Under the pieces are notes generated by a model. It ran no database searches. It saw only the letters and a list, made by a program, of their open reading frames with translations, and was not told the DNA's origin. This document shows, one piece after another, positions 1-11,600 of a DNA stretch of 23,967 nt. The stretch comes from Dimargaris cristalligena (lineage: Eukaryota; Kickxellomycota; Dimargaritomycetes; Dimargaritales; Dimargaritaceae). Both the position numbers and the translations under genes were made by a program. The DNA lies in NCBI GenBank assembly GCA_027576995.1, contig JANBQC010000439.1, positions 1 to 23,967 of the forward strand. The letters are read 5' to 3'. Position 1 is the stretch's first letter. Each line of letters begins with the position of its first letter.

Positions 1-381
1 AATTTATCCAAAGTATGACTACTTTTTGGATTAGCAATGTGTACTGGGGCTTACGCGGCCTCTGGCCAGCTGCCCACAGCAGCACACATACACACTCAAA
101 CCAAAAGTGGGCTTGACATAATTGTTGAGTGATACTTCCTGGCTGTAAGGAAAGCATTTGATTTAGATCTATAGCAATACTTGCTTCAGTTAGGGGAGGG
201 TTTCAAAAGCCCAGCCTTTAAAGTTAGTACAAGCCAACTCGCTAAAGACAATGAATACTTAGTGAGCATCCAATTATATGTAATTTATTTTACTGCACAG
301 TTTCTGGTACAGGATTCAAATGGCAATATAATCATACCATCCCTACCACTGGTGTTTGACGAATAAGGCAATTCCTATCCT
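1..381. other. Left-edge intergenic sequence
   Basis: No gene is supported here. The only open frame of any size (181-366, plus) begins at a TTG codon, has no recognisable motif and is of a length expected by chance. The right end lies just downstream of the stop codon (384-382, minus strand) of the neighbouring secreted-protein gene, so part of it is probably that gene's 3' flank. I see no clear AATAAA on the minus strand close to the stop. Confidence 0.5.
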
Positions 382-2052
382 CTACTCATCCGTATCCAGG
401 GGTTGACCACGCAACAACCTGTCTAGTTGGTTTAAAAACTCTTGGGTCTCTGCTTTGGATTTAGGGCGCAGAGGCTCACTACGCTTGGCCGTATTTAGAT
501 TGGGGTATAGGCGCAGACTGAAGCGCCCCTGCGCGTCTAGATGCACGGGCATATAATCGGGTACCGTGATGGGGCACTGAGCACCCTGCGACCAATTCGA
601 TTCAGAAGAGCCAAAGAAATCGGTGTTTCCCTTGGCACCGTCGCGCGGGAGGTTAACATCTACTTGATCCCAACCGTATAGGTTTGCACAATGGCGAATC
701 AGGGCCTGCTCGGTAGAACTGACCCGCGGGAGCATGACGTTCAGAATGTCGACGCTATTCCATTGGGCACTGGCGGCGAGGGCCAGGCCCTCCAGATGCA
801 ATTGGCGATATAGGGTTGACCCCAGGCTTTCCAAGTAGGTTTCCAACCCTACCGTATCCTTATAATACACCAGGGTCAGAACCACCATGCGAATGACAGT
901 GTCGGCAAAGACCTCGGGAAATATATCGCGCATAAATTTTAATTCGGTTGAGTGGGCTATCCAAAACTGCCCATAGCCGTCATCGCCGGTGATCGGGAGG
1001 AAAAACTTGACCGCAAATTGCCAGTAGGGGATCGGCACAAATTGGTACCAGTGTTTCCCGGCGCCCTTGGCAAACAGGGGGCTGCGCAGATACCGGGTCA
1101 GGGCCATGGAACGGTCCAGACGACCGAGCCGAATTTCGGAAACAATGGGCAGGAAAACGGACAGGGTGCCCGCCGTTTCTAAATGAGCCACCGTTACTTC
1201 CCGGGCCTGGGCTTGGATCATTTTTAACTCGTCTTGGAATGGGCGGGCTTTGTGAGCGGCCTGCAGTAAGGGCTGGAGGGGCGCCAGTTGCGAGCTCCGG
1301 AGGGCTAATGTCTCGTGACCTGGGTCGTTCACTTCGGAGTCATCGGGAGTGTATGAGAGGGTATAGTGACTGGGGATTTGGAAATTGATTCCAGAATTCT
1401 CCATCCAGTTCTGAAAGGACCACGAGGGAAAACCTAGTCGGCTGCTCCGGTCCAAGTGCGTACCCGTGGGATTAAGGCCTGCGCGCCACATATCGACCGT
1501 GGTGAGTTTGGTTAAAAATACGGGTTCGATAAGGGGGCCGAAAAGGGGCATCAATTGCTCGAACAGTTGTCCAGCCAGTTCATCGGCCCCATTTATAGGC
1601 TTCATCCAGACGCTGGAGTAGGCATCAATGATGCCCCAGGCCTAACCGAGCCGACGAACAAATGTCGGTTGGGATTGGTTAAGATGTAAAAGCAGGTAAA
1701 TGGTTAAGGTTATAGTTATGCTGAATTCTGTGGATCAACGAATGCACAAGGTTAGTCGGTGCATGATAACCTTGAAAATTGGGCAACGGGTAAAACGACC
1801 CTATAGCTCAATAGGGACAAGCATTAGATGCCCACTTACCCGTTCCACTTCATACATCCCACTATATACCGATTGAATGGCCAAGGGTCGGCTAATGAGC
1901 CCCAGGTTAAATTTATCTTTCCATGCGAGCCGATCAAAAATAAGCTGGTTGATTTCCGTGGAAAGCGACTCCAGCCTAGGTGGAGGGGCGGCTGCCAGGA
2001 CGGCGCCTAGACAAAAGCTCCACAAGAGATTCAGGAACGATGGGCCCCGCAT
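382..2052 (-). CDS. Secreted protein with F-box-like N-terminus, function unknown (two exons)
   Basis: I do not recognise this gene. Exon 1 runs 2052-1840 and exon 2 runs 1641-382, minus strand. The 198-base intron has donor GTAAGT (1839-1834) and acceptor TTAG (ending 1642), and both exons join in phase 0, giving 490 residues. The ATG at 2052 is the only start that provides a signal peptide: basic MRGPS, a hydrophobic run LLWSFCLGAVLAAA, and likely cleavage near residue 22. It is followed at residues 26-56 by LESLSTEINQLIFDRL and a downstream LISR, which resembles an F-box core. The remaining 430 residues are rich in Trp, Leu and Pro, with no membrane helix, Cys cluster or known catalytic motif that I can see. 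A signal peptide and an F-box imply different compartments, so the F-box resemblance may reflect a helical fold rather than SCF function. The long open frame and clean splice sites make a real gene very likely. Confidence 0.85.
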
Positions 2053-3565
2053 GGCTAATTTTTCAGCGACAGCTGTTGGAAGATCGGAAAGCGAAGAAGT
2101 AGGATATAAAAGAGCTATTATCTAGCAATACCGTTTCGAAAATTGGCCACAAGCTACCCAACTATTACTGACCCACACACGAATAGTGTCGCTGAGTCTT
2201 ACTGTTTGGAATGGGGTGCCGGTCGAGCAGGTGTACAATATAAGAATTAAGATTAACAAAGCTTTGGAAGCAAATGCGAAAGCCGTTAAGAATAGCATGA
2301 TTAGGGTGAAACGGAGTTGATGGGGAGGATTATAGCTAGTATTTAAGCTGGCCGGGGGGTCACTATGCCGTTGGGGGGATTGTTACATCCTTACTTTGAT
2401 ACCAGCCTCTACGACTAGGAGAACCGCGCGAATAGAAAGCTGTCACCCCCTCTCCCTCTCTGTTCACTTGGCCTAAACAAGCCGATTTTATGCACATCTA
2501 ATAGTTTTGCATAGTGCACGAATGTGGAAAAAACCCCAACGGCACACCTGCTAACGGATGGCTAGGGTGTTACAGGTAGGTTGGCGTCTGGCTTTGTGCC
2601 ACCGTGCTCTCTAGTTTAGGTTCAGAACGACCCCTCTCCCCCGTACAGCTTATTAGATGGCCTAAATATATAGCTAATAATTCTGTACGAGGTCAATATA
2701 CAGTCCAAGTGGAATTGGTGCTGCTTTTTTGGTACTCCAACAACATAACCACGTACTTACTATCCGAAATGACCCGTATGATGTTGAGTAATGCCCCATT
2801 CCCGGGCGTGATTTAGACATCCCGTTATCGAAGTAGTAGTAATGCCAATGGAAACTATTGATACCAAATGAAATAAGGCAATTCCGGTGCTACGACTTAT
2901 AATGTCCATATTTATTTCTCTTTTAATCTGAACCTGTTTTTTTTTATCAGGACGGCGTTGAAGGTACCAGTAGATCGTATTGCATTACCGTGGCCCATCG
3001 TGCAATAGAGCGCGTTTAAAAGCCGGCATTTTCCATTTAAGGATTGTATTGCAGTGCCACGAATCTTCGGAGAATTGATAGGTAGCGGTATGGCCACTCT
3101 GCTTGAACTGACTAATGAATGGTACAGCTAAGCCGACGCATGTTGGTGGCCTTAGGAAAGCAGGTAGAGGAGGCGCCCAGGATGTTCGCGATTCGGGTTT
3201 ATAAAGGCCCCTATTATCTCAATCTCATCAATGTGGAGATGATGATCGGCCAAAATCACCGGGAAGTAAGCGCGGTTCTTCGAAGGGCGTGACAGGCAGC
3301 AGTCCGATATTCTGGGATACTATAGCTCCGCCGGAGTGTCCCAATGAAGTGCCTCTTACCCACAATCGCTCACCTATAGATATAGATACGGCTTAGCGGG
3401 TGAATTCTACAACCACCCCCTTGCTATGGCTGCAATGAGCTGAAGAATCACCATACCCTCATATCGACGGAACCTTCTGTTCCGTTAATCCATTCACTCG
3501 ACAACGCCGACTGGTTCTCTTTGTTGTTTTTAAAGAAGGGAGATATCCAACCACGCAAATCCAAA
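2053..3565. other. Intergenic region between divergent genes
   Basis: This stretch separates the 5' ends of the minus-strand secreted-protein gene and the plus-strand SWEET gene, so it must hold both promoters. I see no convincing gene. A 57-codon plus-strand frame at 3119-3292 has protein-like composition but matches no family I know. Frames at 2604-2816 (plus) and 2912-3097 (minus) look like chance. A TATA-like stretch sits at about 2103-2109. Confidence 0.5.
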
Positions 3566-3795
3566 GTGCTCCTCTCCCCCACTGCCAGACTCCCCTCCCT
3601 CCTACACTACCACGCCTACTGTCTTGGGGCTCCTCCTATAACACGTCACCCACTCTCCTCTATAGAGCCTCCAGCTCTCTCTCCTTCCCTACAAAACCTA
3701 GCGTTTAGTTCGCCATTCTCTCTGTTCAATACACCCCATACTTTTTTCATTCATCTCTTGCCCACTATCCCCCCCCCTCCCCCACATACTCTCAC
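3566..3795 (+). promoter_or_regulatory. Pyrimidine-rich tract before the SWEET start codon
   Basis: The coding strand is strongly enriched in C and T for about 230 bases up to the ATG at 3803, with runs such as CCCCCCCCTCCCCCAC close to the start. CT-rich tracts just upstream of start codons are a known feature of many fungal promoters and 5' leaders. Whether this is promoter or transcribed leader cannot be told from sequence. A similar tract lies before the Ubc8 gene in this window. Confidence 0.4.
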
Positions 3796-3802
3796 TAAAC
3801 CC

Positions 3803-5208
3803 ATGCTGGTGATTGAATCCTTCGCAACCGTTTTTACGGCGGGCATGTTCCTCAGTGGACTGTAAGTAGCCGGTTCTTTACAAGGCCCATTGTCTCGTCT
3901 AATACAAGAGGTCCATCTCCACCCCTATAGCAAGTCGTCCCTTCGTGGGATAGCCAACTGGACCAATGGGCGTGATTGAAGGGTCTCTCCCTCCAGCCCA
4001 TCCATCTGCCCAGACCGAATAGACACCGGAATAATCGGCCGGATATTCCCCCCTCTCGCTAGGACTCCATGCAAACACGCATGCCACCACATCCCTGTAA
4101 CCTAGCAGTGAACCGCGCCCCATGAGCCCTACTCCGCTATTATATAGCTCTGTTTCCGAGGGCCAGAGGCTACGCACATATGCAGTACAGTATACTCCAA
4201 ATATACCCCACCTACTCCCAATGAACCACCTTGCTTAACCTTATATCATTCTACTGCCTTGGATATATAACCACACATGCCTATATAATCCATCTAATTA
4301 TAGGACCATCGTCAAGCGCATCAAGTCCGGGCCTTCCATTGTACCGATTCCTTCGTTTCCCGCGTTTGCCACGCTGGTCAATTGCTTACTGTGGTGTAAA
4401 TATGGACTGGTTACACACGATGTGCTTATGGTGCTGGTCAACACCATCGGGGTTATTACATCCATTTACTTGCTTTACAACCACTACTTTTTCACGAAGC
4501 ACCAGGTAAATCACGAGCCCCTTTAATTAATTTCCCCAATGTATATTACTTGGGTGAGGAGGGGGAGGGGAATGTAATAGAAACAGTCTCTCGAAGGAAT
4601 TACCCCCACACGCTGGCGTTAAGTGCTGAATCCCCCCCTCCCCTTTCAATTACTACCATATATTGTATAACAATGGCTACGTGATATCCTTGCATAATAT
4701 ATTCCCCATACTCTATTTCGCTCACCTCATAGTATGCTCTTTTGCCACCTTTTAACTGGGCCGACTGTGGGGTGGTGGCGGCTAAATCAATCGATCAATC
4801 AAACACCCCACCTTTCCATATATTTAGAACTACCTTGAGAAATCGGCGTTAATTGCGGCATCCTTAGTCACCGTACTGTTCATCTACGTCGACTACCTTG
4901 CTGGAACCCGAGCGACCAACCATTTAGGTCTCGCCTGCTGCCTTTCCTGCGTCATCATGTTCAGCTCACCGCTGGTTTCCATCCGCACGGTGGTGACTAC
5001 CCATAGTACCTACACGCTCTCGTTCCCCCTCTCTGTGACGTCTTTCCTCACCTCGAGTTTGTGGGCTCTTTATGGCTATACGATACACGATTCGTTTGTC
5101 TTTGCCCCCAATTTCGCCGGGGCGGTCCTGGCAACTATTCAGGTGAGCATGTTTGCCATTTATCGTAACCGGGATCCCGCGCCAGCGCCAGCGGAAACCC
5201 CCGTTTAA
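3803..5208 (+). CDS. SWEET (MtN3/saliva) sugar transporter, three exons
   Basis: Exons are 3803-3861, 4304-4505 and 4828-5208. The donors are GTAAGT and GTAAAT, both acceptors are TAG, and the product is 213 residues, normal for an eukaryotic SWEET. SWEETs are plasma- or organelle-membrane facilitators that move mono- or disaccharides down their gradient. Two MtN3/saliva triple-helix bundles are visible, at residues 2-82 and about 118-198, joined by a linker helix at about 92-112, seven membrane segments in all. Family signatures include LLWCKYGL (47-55) and VNTIG (65-69) in the first half. In the second half FSSPLVSIRTVV, SLWALYGY (164-171) and APNFAG (180-185) are present. Asn66 and Asn182 match the paired pore asparagines, and Trp50 and Trp166 also fit. 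The first-helix proline motif of plant SWEETs is absent (FLSGL instead of FLSP). The short C-terminus ends in an Ala-Pro repeat. ATG 3803 is the first start in frame directly before helix 1. Substrate cannot be inferred. Confidence 0.93.
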
Positions 5209-5378
5209 GTAGAGAGGTGCCCTATTGCCTCTATTTGCTTTGCGTCGTAGTACTATAAAGTCCGCTGGGCCAGCCCCTGTTGTACGTGTGTTTACGAGTG
5301 GCATATTCTTTAGTAGCGTCTTTCGGGACACCCCCGAAGGCTAGCACGCCCATTTATTACGCGACAATGAAGCCTCAT

Positions 5379-5384
5379 AAATAA
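5379..5384 (+). terminator. Candidate polyadenylation signal of the SWEET gene
   Basis: AATAAA lies 171 bases after the SWEET stop codon, within the A-rich run AATAAATAAGCAAATAAC. It is the first clear match downstream and the spacing fits a fungal 3' UTR. Fungal polyadenylation signals are loose, so this is only a candidate. Confidence 0.35.
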
Positions 5385-6112
5385 ATAAGCAAATAACTAG
5401 GTGGTACTGGAAAGTAATCACCTGTTAGATTGACCGGAATTGGAATCGGTCAGCCTACATGTCGAATGAAAGTGAATAGGAAAAACCACTTGGGTCATGC
5501 ATTGCGGGAGTATCCATCTCCTCTTGGCAATTTTGATCTGTGATACATCAGACCAATAGGCTTGCATTTCAACATCACTACAGTATCCAATCATTCCACC
5601 ATTCTTGATTCATTTGGCCATTTAGCTTAACCAGTTGAAACTAGAGTCTGCCTTTCAGCGTATTGCCCGAGGGGAGCTTAACCCACCAGAGTCAACGAGA
5701 GAGGGAGAGCCTCGTAAATCGGGGGTTTGGCAGTGAGCCTGCATTGGGGTAGTATTAATAATGGGCTGGTTACCACCGGATTTATACTGGAGGGCGAAAA
5801 GAAGGAAATAATAGGGTTATAGCGCCAAGGCGGTCACAGTTGAATATGTATGTTATTATAGGTCAAAGACGCAATGAGAGCTACGCTGGGCTAGTGAATA
5901 TAAAAGTGAGAAAAAACAAACGTAAGATCAAGCCCCAAGGACTAAAAAATACAGTGGCGAGGAAAGGGCCATTGGGCTCTAAGGTGGAGAAAGAAAGAGG
6001 CAAAGGGGGACAAATGGCGGGGAAAAGGTACATGATCAGATACCATTCCCGGGTACGAAGGAACGGTCGCCTGAATACAGGTATGTAAGGAGAGAGGGAG
6101 TACCGCCAGCTA
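5385..6112. other. Intergenic region between convergent SWEET and Ubc8 genes
   Basis: Both neighbours end here (SWEET from the left, Ubc8 from the right), so it holds two 3' flanks. The plus strand from about 5690 to 6080 is purine-rich, with many GGAGA/GAAAG runs. The overlapping frames at 5840-6088 (plus) and 5881-6258 (minus) are explained by that low complexity and by Ubc8 exon 4. I see no separate gene. Confidence 0.5.
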
Positions 6113-7508
6113 TTACAGCTCCATATCGGCGGCGTCGTCTTCGGAGAAGGACCCCATAGAGCTGAGGTCATCGTCGTCGTCGTCATCTGCTTCATTATCC
6201 AGCTGGGCCGCATCGCGGGTGGCGTACCGAATAACATAGTCCTTGACCTTTGCTTCATACTGCTTAGGCTCCCTCAATAAGAGTGCGGCAGCCTCGCCGT
6301 TCAGAGGGTCATTAGGGTTGGGGTAACGCAGGAGTTGGGGCAAAAATACATCGAAAATATTTCCCATATCTAAAGGCAGGGGATGTGTGGTACACATGGT
6401 ATGATTATATTGGGTAAAGGGTGTGGATGGAGGATGGTATGAAGAGATGGGAAATGCCGGTTAATGGAGAAGGGCAAGGGGATACACATCAGATTGGGTG
6501 GGGGTGGGGGGAGAAACAGACCAGGCCTCCTCCCCCTCCACCGCCGGGGAGAAGTAGGAGGACATCTATCGGCCGGTCCTTCCACATTAAATCTGCTCGT
6601 CCAAACACCGTTCTAAAGAAAATGGAGAAATACGAAGGGGGGACTTACCGAACATCGGACTCCAGGTCTGGTTAATGACATCGAGGCAGACGGCACCACT
6701 CAGTTCATCGATGTTGGGGTGATAGATTTTGTTAGTAAACCCGATCGAGGGCGACTTGTACGGGTAGTCGTCGGGAAGTTCAACACGGATCTTCCATACT
6801 CCACCGGCAAATGGGGCTTAAGGTAGTAAAGGTAATATGTAGAAGCAGTGCGGGTGATATATACATATATTTAGAATCATGTGTAAGTTCATATCCCAAG
6901 TAATCTATTGGTATAAATGTACTAGGTTAGTGCATATATCGACTACTGCCAAGTGCATCGAATCGGCCCACCATTAACTAGGTCCGCCAAAAGCATATAG
7001 GAGTTTTCTGCAACTTACTATCTTCGGGACCGGCGAACTTGACGTGGAACTCTTGCATGTTGTCTTCCACTAGACTGACTTCATAGTCGCTCATCAACCT
7101 AGTGGATTTGGTATCGCACACCATAGACGGAGGATTGTCGAAAAAGGAGCGGCGTTACATAATACGGGCCAACAAGAAAATACATGGTTAGCATTCATGA
7201 AACAAGTAGCCGGCGATTCCGGTTAGAACGGTAATGGTAGCGGTGAGACCAGCCGGGGACGAGCACTCGCCAGACTAGGAAATAGTGGGTTTGGAGTTTG
7301 CCCAAGAGGGGGTCGTACTTGTACTGCTTTTCTGAGTCACGACGGCCCGGGCGTTGCAGCGGAAGAGACAGAAAATAAGGATACAGAAGGATAAATAAGG
7401 GGGCACCAGCCTATATGGCCAAGTGGCTCGGGGTCGGGTGATTTAGAGGGGGGGTCATACTTACAGCTTCATGACATCGGCTTCGATACGCCGGCGCGGG
7501 GTCGACAT
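6113..7508 (-). CDS. UBC8: Ubiquitin-conjugating enzyme E2, Ubc8/UBE2H type (four exons)
   Basis: Minus-strand exons are 7508-7465, 7098-7019, 6816-6649 and 6369-6113. Every donor is GTAAGT and each acceptor ends in AG; the spliced frame gives 182 residues against 183 in human UBE2H. The protein accepts ubiquitin from E1 on a Cys and passes it to substrates. In yeast Ubc8 serves the GID E3 complex that degrades gluconeogenic enzymes such as fructose-1,6-bisphosphatase; in animals UBE2H serves the CTLH complex. The N-terminus [16 protein letters not shown], the stretch [15 protein letters not shown] (29-43) and [10 protein letters not shown] (59-68) are very close to yeast Ubc8. The HPN motif is at 74-76 and the catalytic Cys85 sits in [23 protein letters not shown] and [10 protein letters not shown] follow, as in UBE2H. 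The tail (156-182) is acidic, with seven consecutive Asp, and ends in DMEL, as UBE2H does. The start is fixed by homology. Confidence 0.97.
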
Positions 7509-7960
7509 GGTGGGGTGCAGTATGGGGTGGGGGCTGAGAATGAAACGAGGGAATGGGTGGGGGGCCTGGGCAATAATGGCTAGGCCAGACTCGGGGACGG
7601 AGATTAGAAGGAAATGTTACGGTCAGACGGATAGGGAAACTCCGGGGCAGAAAAACTGGACAAATGGAATGGAAGGCGAGGAAGTAAAGACAAGACAAGA
7701 AAATACATGAAAGGAAAGGGAAAAGGGGAAAAGGCAGGGAACAAGGCGGGTGGAGTAGTGTGGTCGAAGCGTTGTATGATGCCACTATAGTTTGTGGGGG
7801 TGGATTGGAAACAGCCAGTGCATATAGTCACCCCCTCCACCAATGGCTGAATTAGGAGAAGGGCGGGGGAAAATTAGGAGGTGGCAGCTAGAGGATAGGT
7901 TGAGTCGGTCAGTCAGGCAGTGGGGAAGGTGCGCTCGAAAAGGTGCAGAGGGTATTGTAA
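7509..7960 (-). promoter_or_regulatory. Pyrimidine-rich upstream region of Ubc8
   Basis: Read on the minus (coding) strand, the 450 bases before the Ubc8 ATG are dominated by C and T, seen as G- and A-rich sequence on the plus strand (for example GGGGTGGGGGCTGAG at 7524-7538). This is the same arrangement as before the SWEET gene. The frames that overlap it (7411-7785, 7604-7843, 7785-7991, minus; 7471-7710, plus) are open because of the skewed composition. None has a recognisable motif. Confidence 0.4.
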
Positions 7961-8658
7961 CTAAGTAAGCAAGCAAGTGCCCCCCCTTCACCGCAGGTGG
8001 TCAGGTGGTCCGGACCTCTGCATCATAGCAACTATGTCCGTTTACCTCCCTCCCTCCACCTCCTACAATAAGCCAGATATCGTCGAATTACAGCAGGCTT
8101 TTGAAACAACTTGGAAATCAAGTGAAACCGGCATTAGTATAAACTAATGGAAGTGTGGTCAGGACAAACCCTTTAATTGGGCACACTCCGCATTGTTCCA
8201 TTGACTCACATACACTGTGTATTGTATTTGAGGGCCCCTTCCCAAAAACTGACCACTTACTTACACATAATAATCATACATGGTGATGCCATGATGGACA
8301 CACCACACGGCATACCTATAAATACAACAAAATTGGAGAGGCCCTCTCTCTCCGCAGTACGACCACCCCCCCCTCTTGGCTACGATTGCTATTGCCCTGG
8401 ACGAATACACCTTCTGACCACGCAACTCCAATGTCATCCAATAAAATACAACCAATACCATCGAGTGGCTCGTGTAGTCAGGATATATATATATTCTTGG
8501 TGGTGGTGTCCTACTATAGAGACTGTGCCCATCCCCTTCACCCAACCCAACCCCCCAGCCCATCTCACCGCATGACTTCCATACATAATCCAGTCTTATA
8601 AGGTACCATTGGGCAGTAAAAGATACAAGAAAATACACAATGGGTAAAGAACATACAA
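7961..8658. other. Intergenic region between PMS1 end and Ubc8 promoter
   Basis: This holds the 3' flank of PMS1 and the distal 5' flank of Ubc8, both minus-strand genes. Several overlapping frames occur on both strands between 8177 and 8662, but none has a family motif, and they shadow each other in low-complexity C-rich sequence. I see no gene. Confidence 0.5.
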
Positions 8659-11600
8659 TCAAAAAGTCCCGGGCAGGGCGTCCAAGTCAATGAGATGCCG
8701 CATCGTGGGCCGGCCGTGTGGGCAGTTCCAGGGCTGCTTAATGGTCCCAAGCCCCGCGACAATCTAGATACAACACCGGTGGTCCCAAGAATACCAACCG
8801 ATCAGTCAAGAGAAAATCAAAAAGAAAGGGTTAAGGAATTTTTTTTGGAATGAGTTTCAGTAGTGGAGTAATCAAACAGAAATCCAACTATATCAAACCA
8901 GTGCCCCAAAAATGAAGATACTAGGTTATATTATTAACTATAAAGATCAAGAAAACATATTCCCCGTAACATGAAGGCTGGGCTTACCTTCCGCATCTGA
9001 TTAAGGCTGAGAGGATCCCCAATCATAATTGACTTGCGACATGCACGCGAGGCGAATACCCGTTCGGCCTTGGAACACCGAATAATACGATTGGGGTTTT
9101 CACTCAACTTGGATATAATTTCCTCCAGGTCTAGTCCAAATTGGCATGAATCAATATCGACAAGGAGTCATCCGGTTAGAAGAATGTCAATATATATATA
9201 TATATATATATAATTAAGTAACCACAACCAAACTGGTGGACATATAAATCCAAATAAGTGTCCCCAAAGTTCGATAAACACCATTATAACTTACCGTTGA
9301 CATCAAATAGAGTGTGGTCCACAAAGGGCTGGCGAGTGAGTTTTAGCCGGCGACCGGGGGGCTGACTATCGTCGACGGTCACTTCGAATCCATTTTTCTT
9401 AAGTACTTTGGGGTACTCCATGGCCACTAACTCCTCCGACACACTCAAATCCAGACACTTGGGTCTATAGAGTGAAATTATCGAAATTATCGAAATTAGA
9501 CTGAATTAGCGGTAGTTCAGTTAGACGGAGGCACATGAAGATATTCTCAAAGAATCAGGCACGCTCCAACCGACCTCTCCAATGCCCCGGACATATATAT
9601 ACCATGCACCCGCTTTTTTTCTACCCCCACCCCTCTATTAAGCCTGAGAATATATAATACTACCGGCTCCTGACAAACGACTTACCGGATAAGAGGCTGG
9701 GAGGTTATCACGGAGGTGGCCTGTAAAGTCTCAAAATTGAATTTTTCGTCGGAAGCATGCTGGTCAATGATGTATAGGTCATTATGGAGGCAGCCGATAA
9801 TAAACCCCAGGTTAAATTGGCCAATCACCCGAATAAGACCAAAGTCCGATTTGCTGATGGTTTTTCGCGCCGGTTGATCGTCGTGGGCCACCGCATCCTC
9901 CGAATCGCCCTTGGTATTAGCGCTGGGTACGGGGACAATGGGGTCGACTGATTCCGAGTCGACGAGTGGGTTGGTAAGTTCCGCCGCTAGGGGGTCCGTC
10001 GAGGTCACGGCGATGGGCTTTTGGTCGACATGGGACCAGGCGGAAAATTGGGAATAATTCATAATATTGGAGGATCGCTTATTATAGCGCTGGTACACGA
10101 CAGGGGTGAATTGGGAGAGGGAAATGGTTTGGACAGATCGACAGAGGCGGCTGGAGTAGGTTAACGAGTCCCGGGCGGGTGTGGAGGCCGTTGGTATGGT
10201 CATCGGGGCCTCTTCCGCACAAATGATTGGAATGGGGAGCGAAAGGCCTTCCCCGAGGGGCTTTTCGGATATAGACGCTTCGGGATGCGAAGCCTCTTCT
10301 TCGGTGGGTTTGGATGCAGGGGCAAATACCGGCTAAGTATGGGTGATGTTTCAATTAAAAGGCATTGGTTATCATGTATAAAAAATCCATCTTGGTATTA
10401 GGCGGAGACAGGTGGGCAGAAGGTGGCCTATCCGGACAATACATGGGTTAATACAAGGAATCAAGGTTTCAGTACTGTGTAAAAATGGCCAATCTGACTT
10501 ACCAGAGGGGCTAAACTGGCCATGTCTATCTCAATATCAGCATGATCAACATTCATGCCCTTTGGGAGGGACACCGGCCCTTTACTCCCGAGACTTGATA
10601 CGTGGGACTCCACCATCTCGAGTAACGTCAGTGGACCAGCATCTTTGCAATGTCGTTTGTTCAGGTTTTCTTCAGACTGGCTCGAATCATCGCTCTCTGA
10701 CTTACGTACCAGGGCGCCGTCCGTCATTGACGAGTCCAGGTCCAGGTGGTTCAGTAGCCGGGAAACTACCGGTGTCCGGGATGATGGATCATCAGCCGAG
10801 CCTAGCCAAGTGGAACCACGGGAAAGAGGGCTTGGGGGTAGTGAAGGTGTTCCCACGAGGGATGCCGGTAAAAGGGTTTGGCTTGCAAAGAAACCAGCCG
10901 GGGAGCCAGGCTCGGCGGTAGAAACCGAGTCGGACCTTAATGGTACGGGTTTCGAAGCGCATACGTCGTATGAGGAGCGACTCGGTTCGAATAGTTCGTG
11001 TAGGGTGTCCTAGGTAGCCGTGGTCCATAGATACAGAGTTACGGGTATAGTAAGGGAATTGCATGTTAGTGTGATAAGTGGGTTGTAGAATTAAGGGCGT
11101 TTAATGACCCCATTCCCTCGGAACCGGAAGTTAATTAGTGCTACGGACTATTCGCTCGTTTAAGGCAAGAATAAATATAATTCGTGTTTCTTTGATCTGC
11201 TCTAAGATACTTTAATATCGGCTGGACTCCCTAACTATCGGTATAGAGAGTAGATTATGATACCCCCCCCCGCCTTCCTCCCCACATCGCCACTGTCCCG
11301 CGACCACCAATCAACTTACCCTTATTCGGTTCTGGAGACGAGCCTCATCGTGGAGAAACAGGGTTCGTTTATCCGGGCTCACATTTACATCGAATGCGCC
11401 CGGATCCAGATGGATATTCAAAAACACAATGGGGTATTGCTGGGGATTGTAGGAGCGGTAGACTTCATTGACCACTCGGGCCACCTTGGGTAAATCACAC
11501 GGCCGGCCATTCACATAATAGAACTGGCGCTCCGTCCCGCTGCGGCCACATCCGGATCGGGGCAAGGAAACGTAACCATCAATCCGGCTACTTCCGGGGG

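Noticed and set aside
952..1182. Plus-strand frame of 76 codons.
   Set aside because: It lies antisense within exon 2 of the minus-strand secreted-protein gene and has no motif.
2604..3097. Frames of 60-70 codons on both strands in the SWEET upstream region.
   Set aside because: Length expected by chance, no motif, no splice-consistent extension.
3119..3292. 57-codon plus-strand frame with protein-like composition and a GTAAGC near its end that could be a donor.
   Set aside because: Too short, no family resemblance, and no second exon found to pair with it.
4957..5331. Minus-strand 121-codon frame opposite the SWEET last exon.
   Set aside because: Shadow of SWEET exon 3.
8177..8662. Overlapping 132- and 133-codon frames on opposite strands.
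   Set aside because: They mirror each other in low-complexity sequence and neither has a recognisable motif.
10412..11013. Plus-strand frames of 152-169 codons.
   Set aside because: They are antisense to PMS1 exon 2, whose frame is fixed by splice joints and conserved ends.
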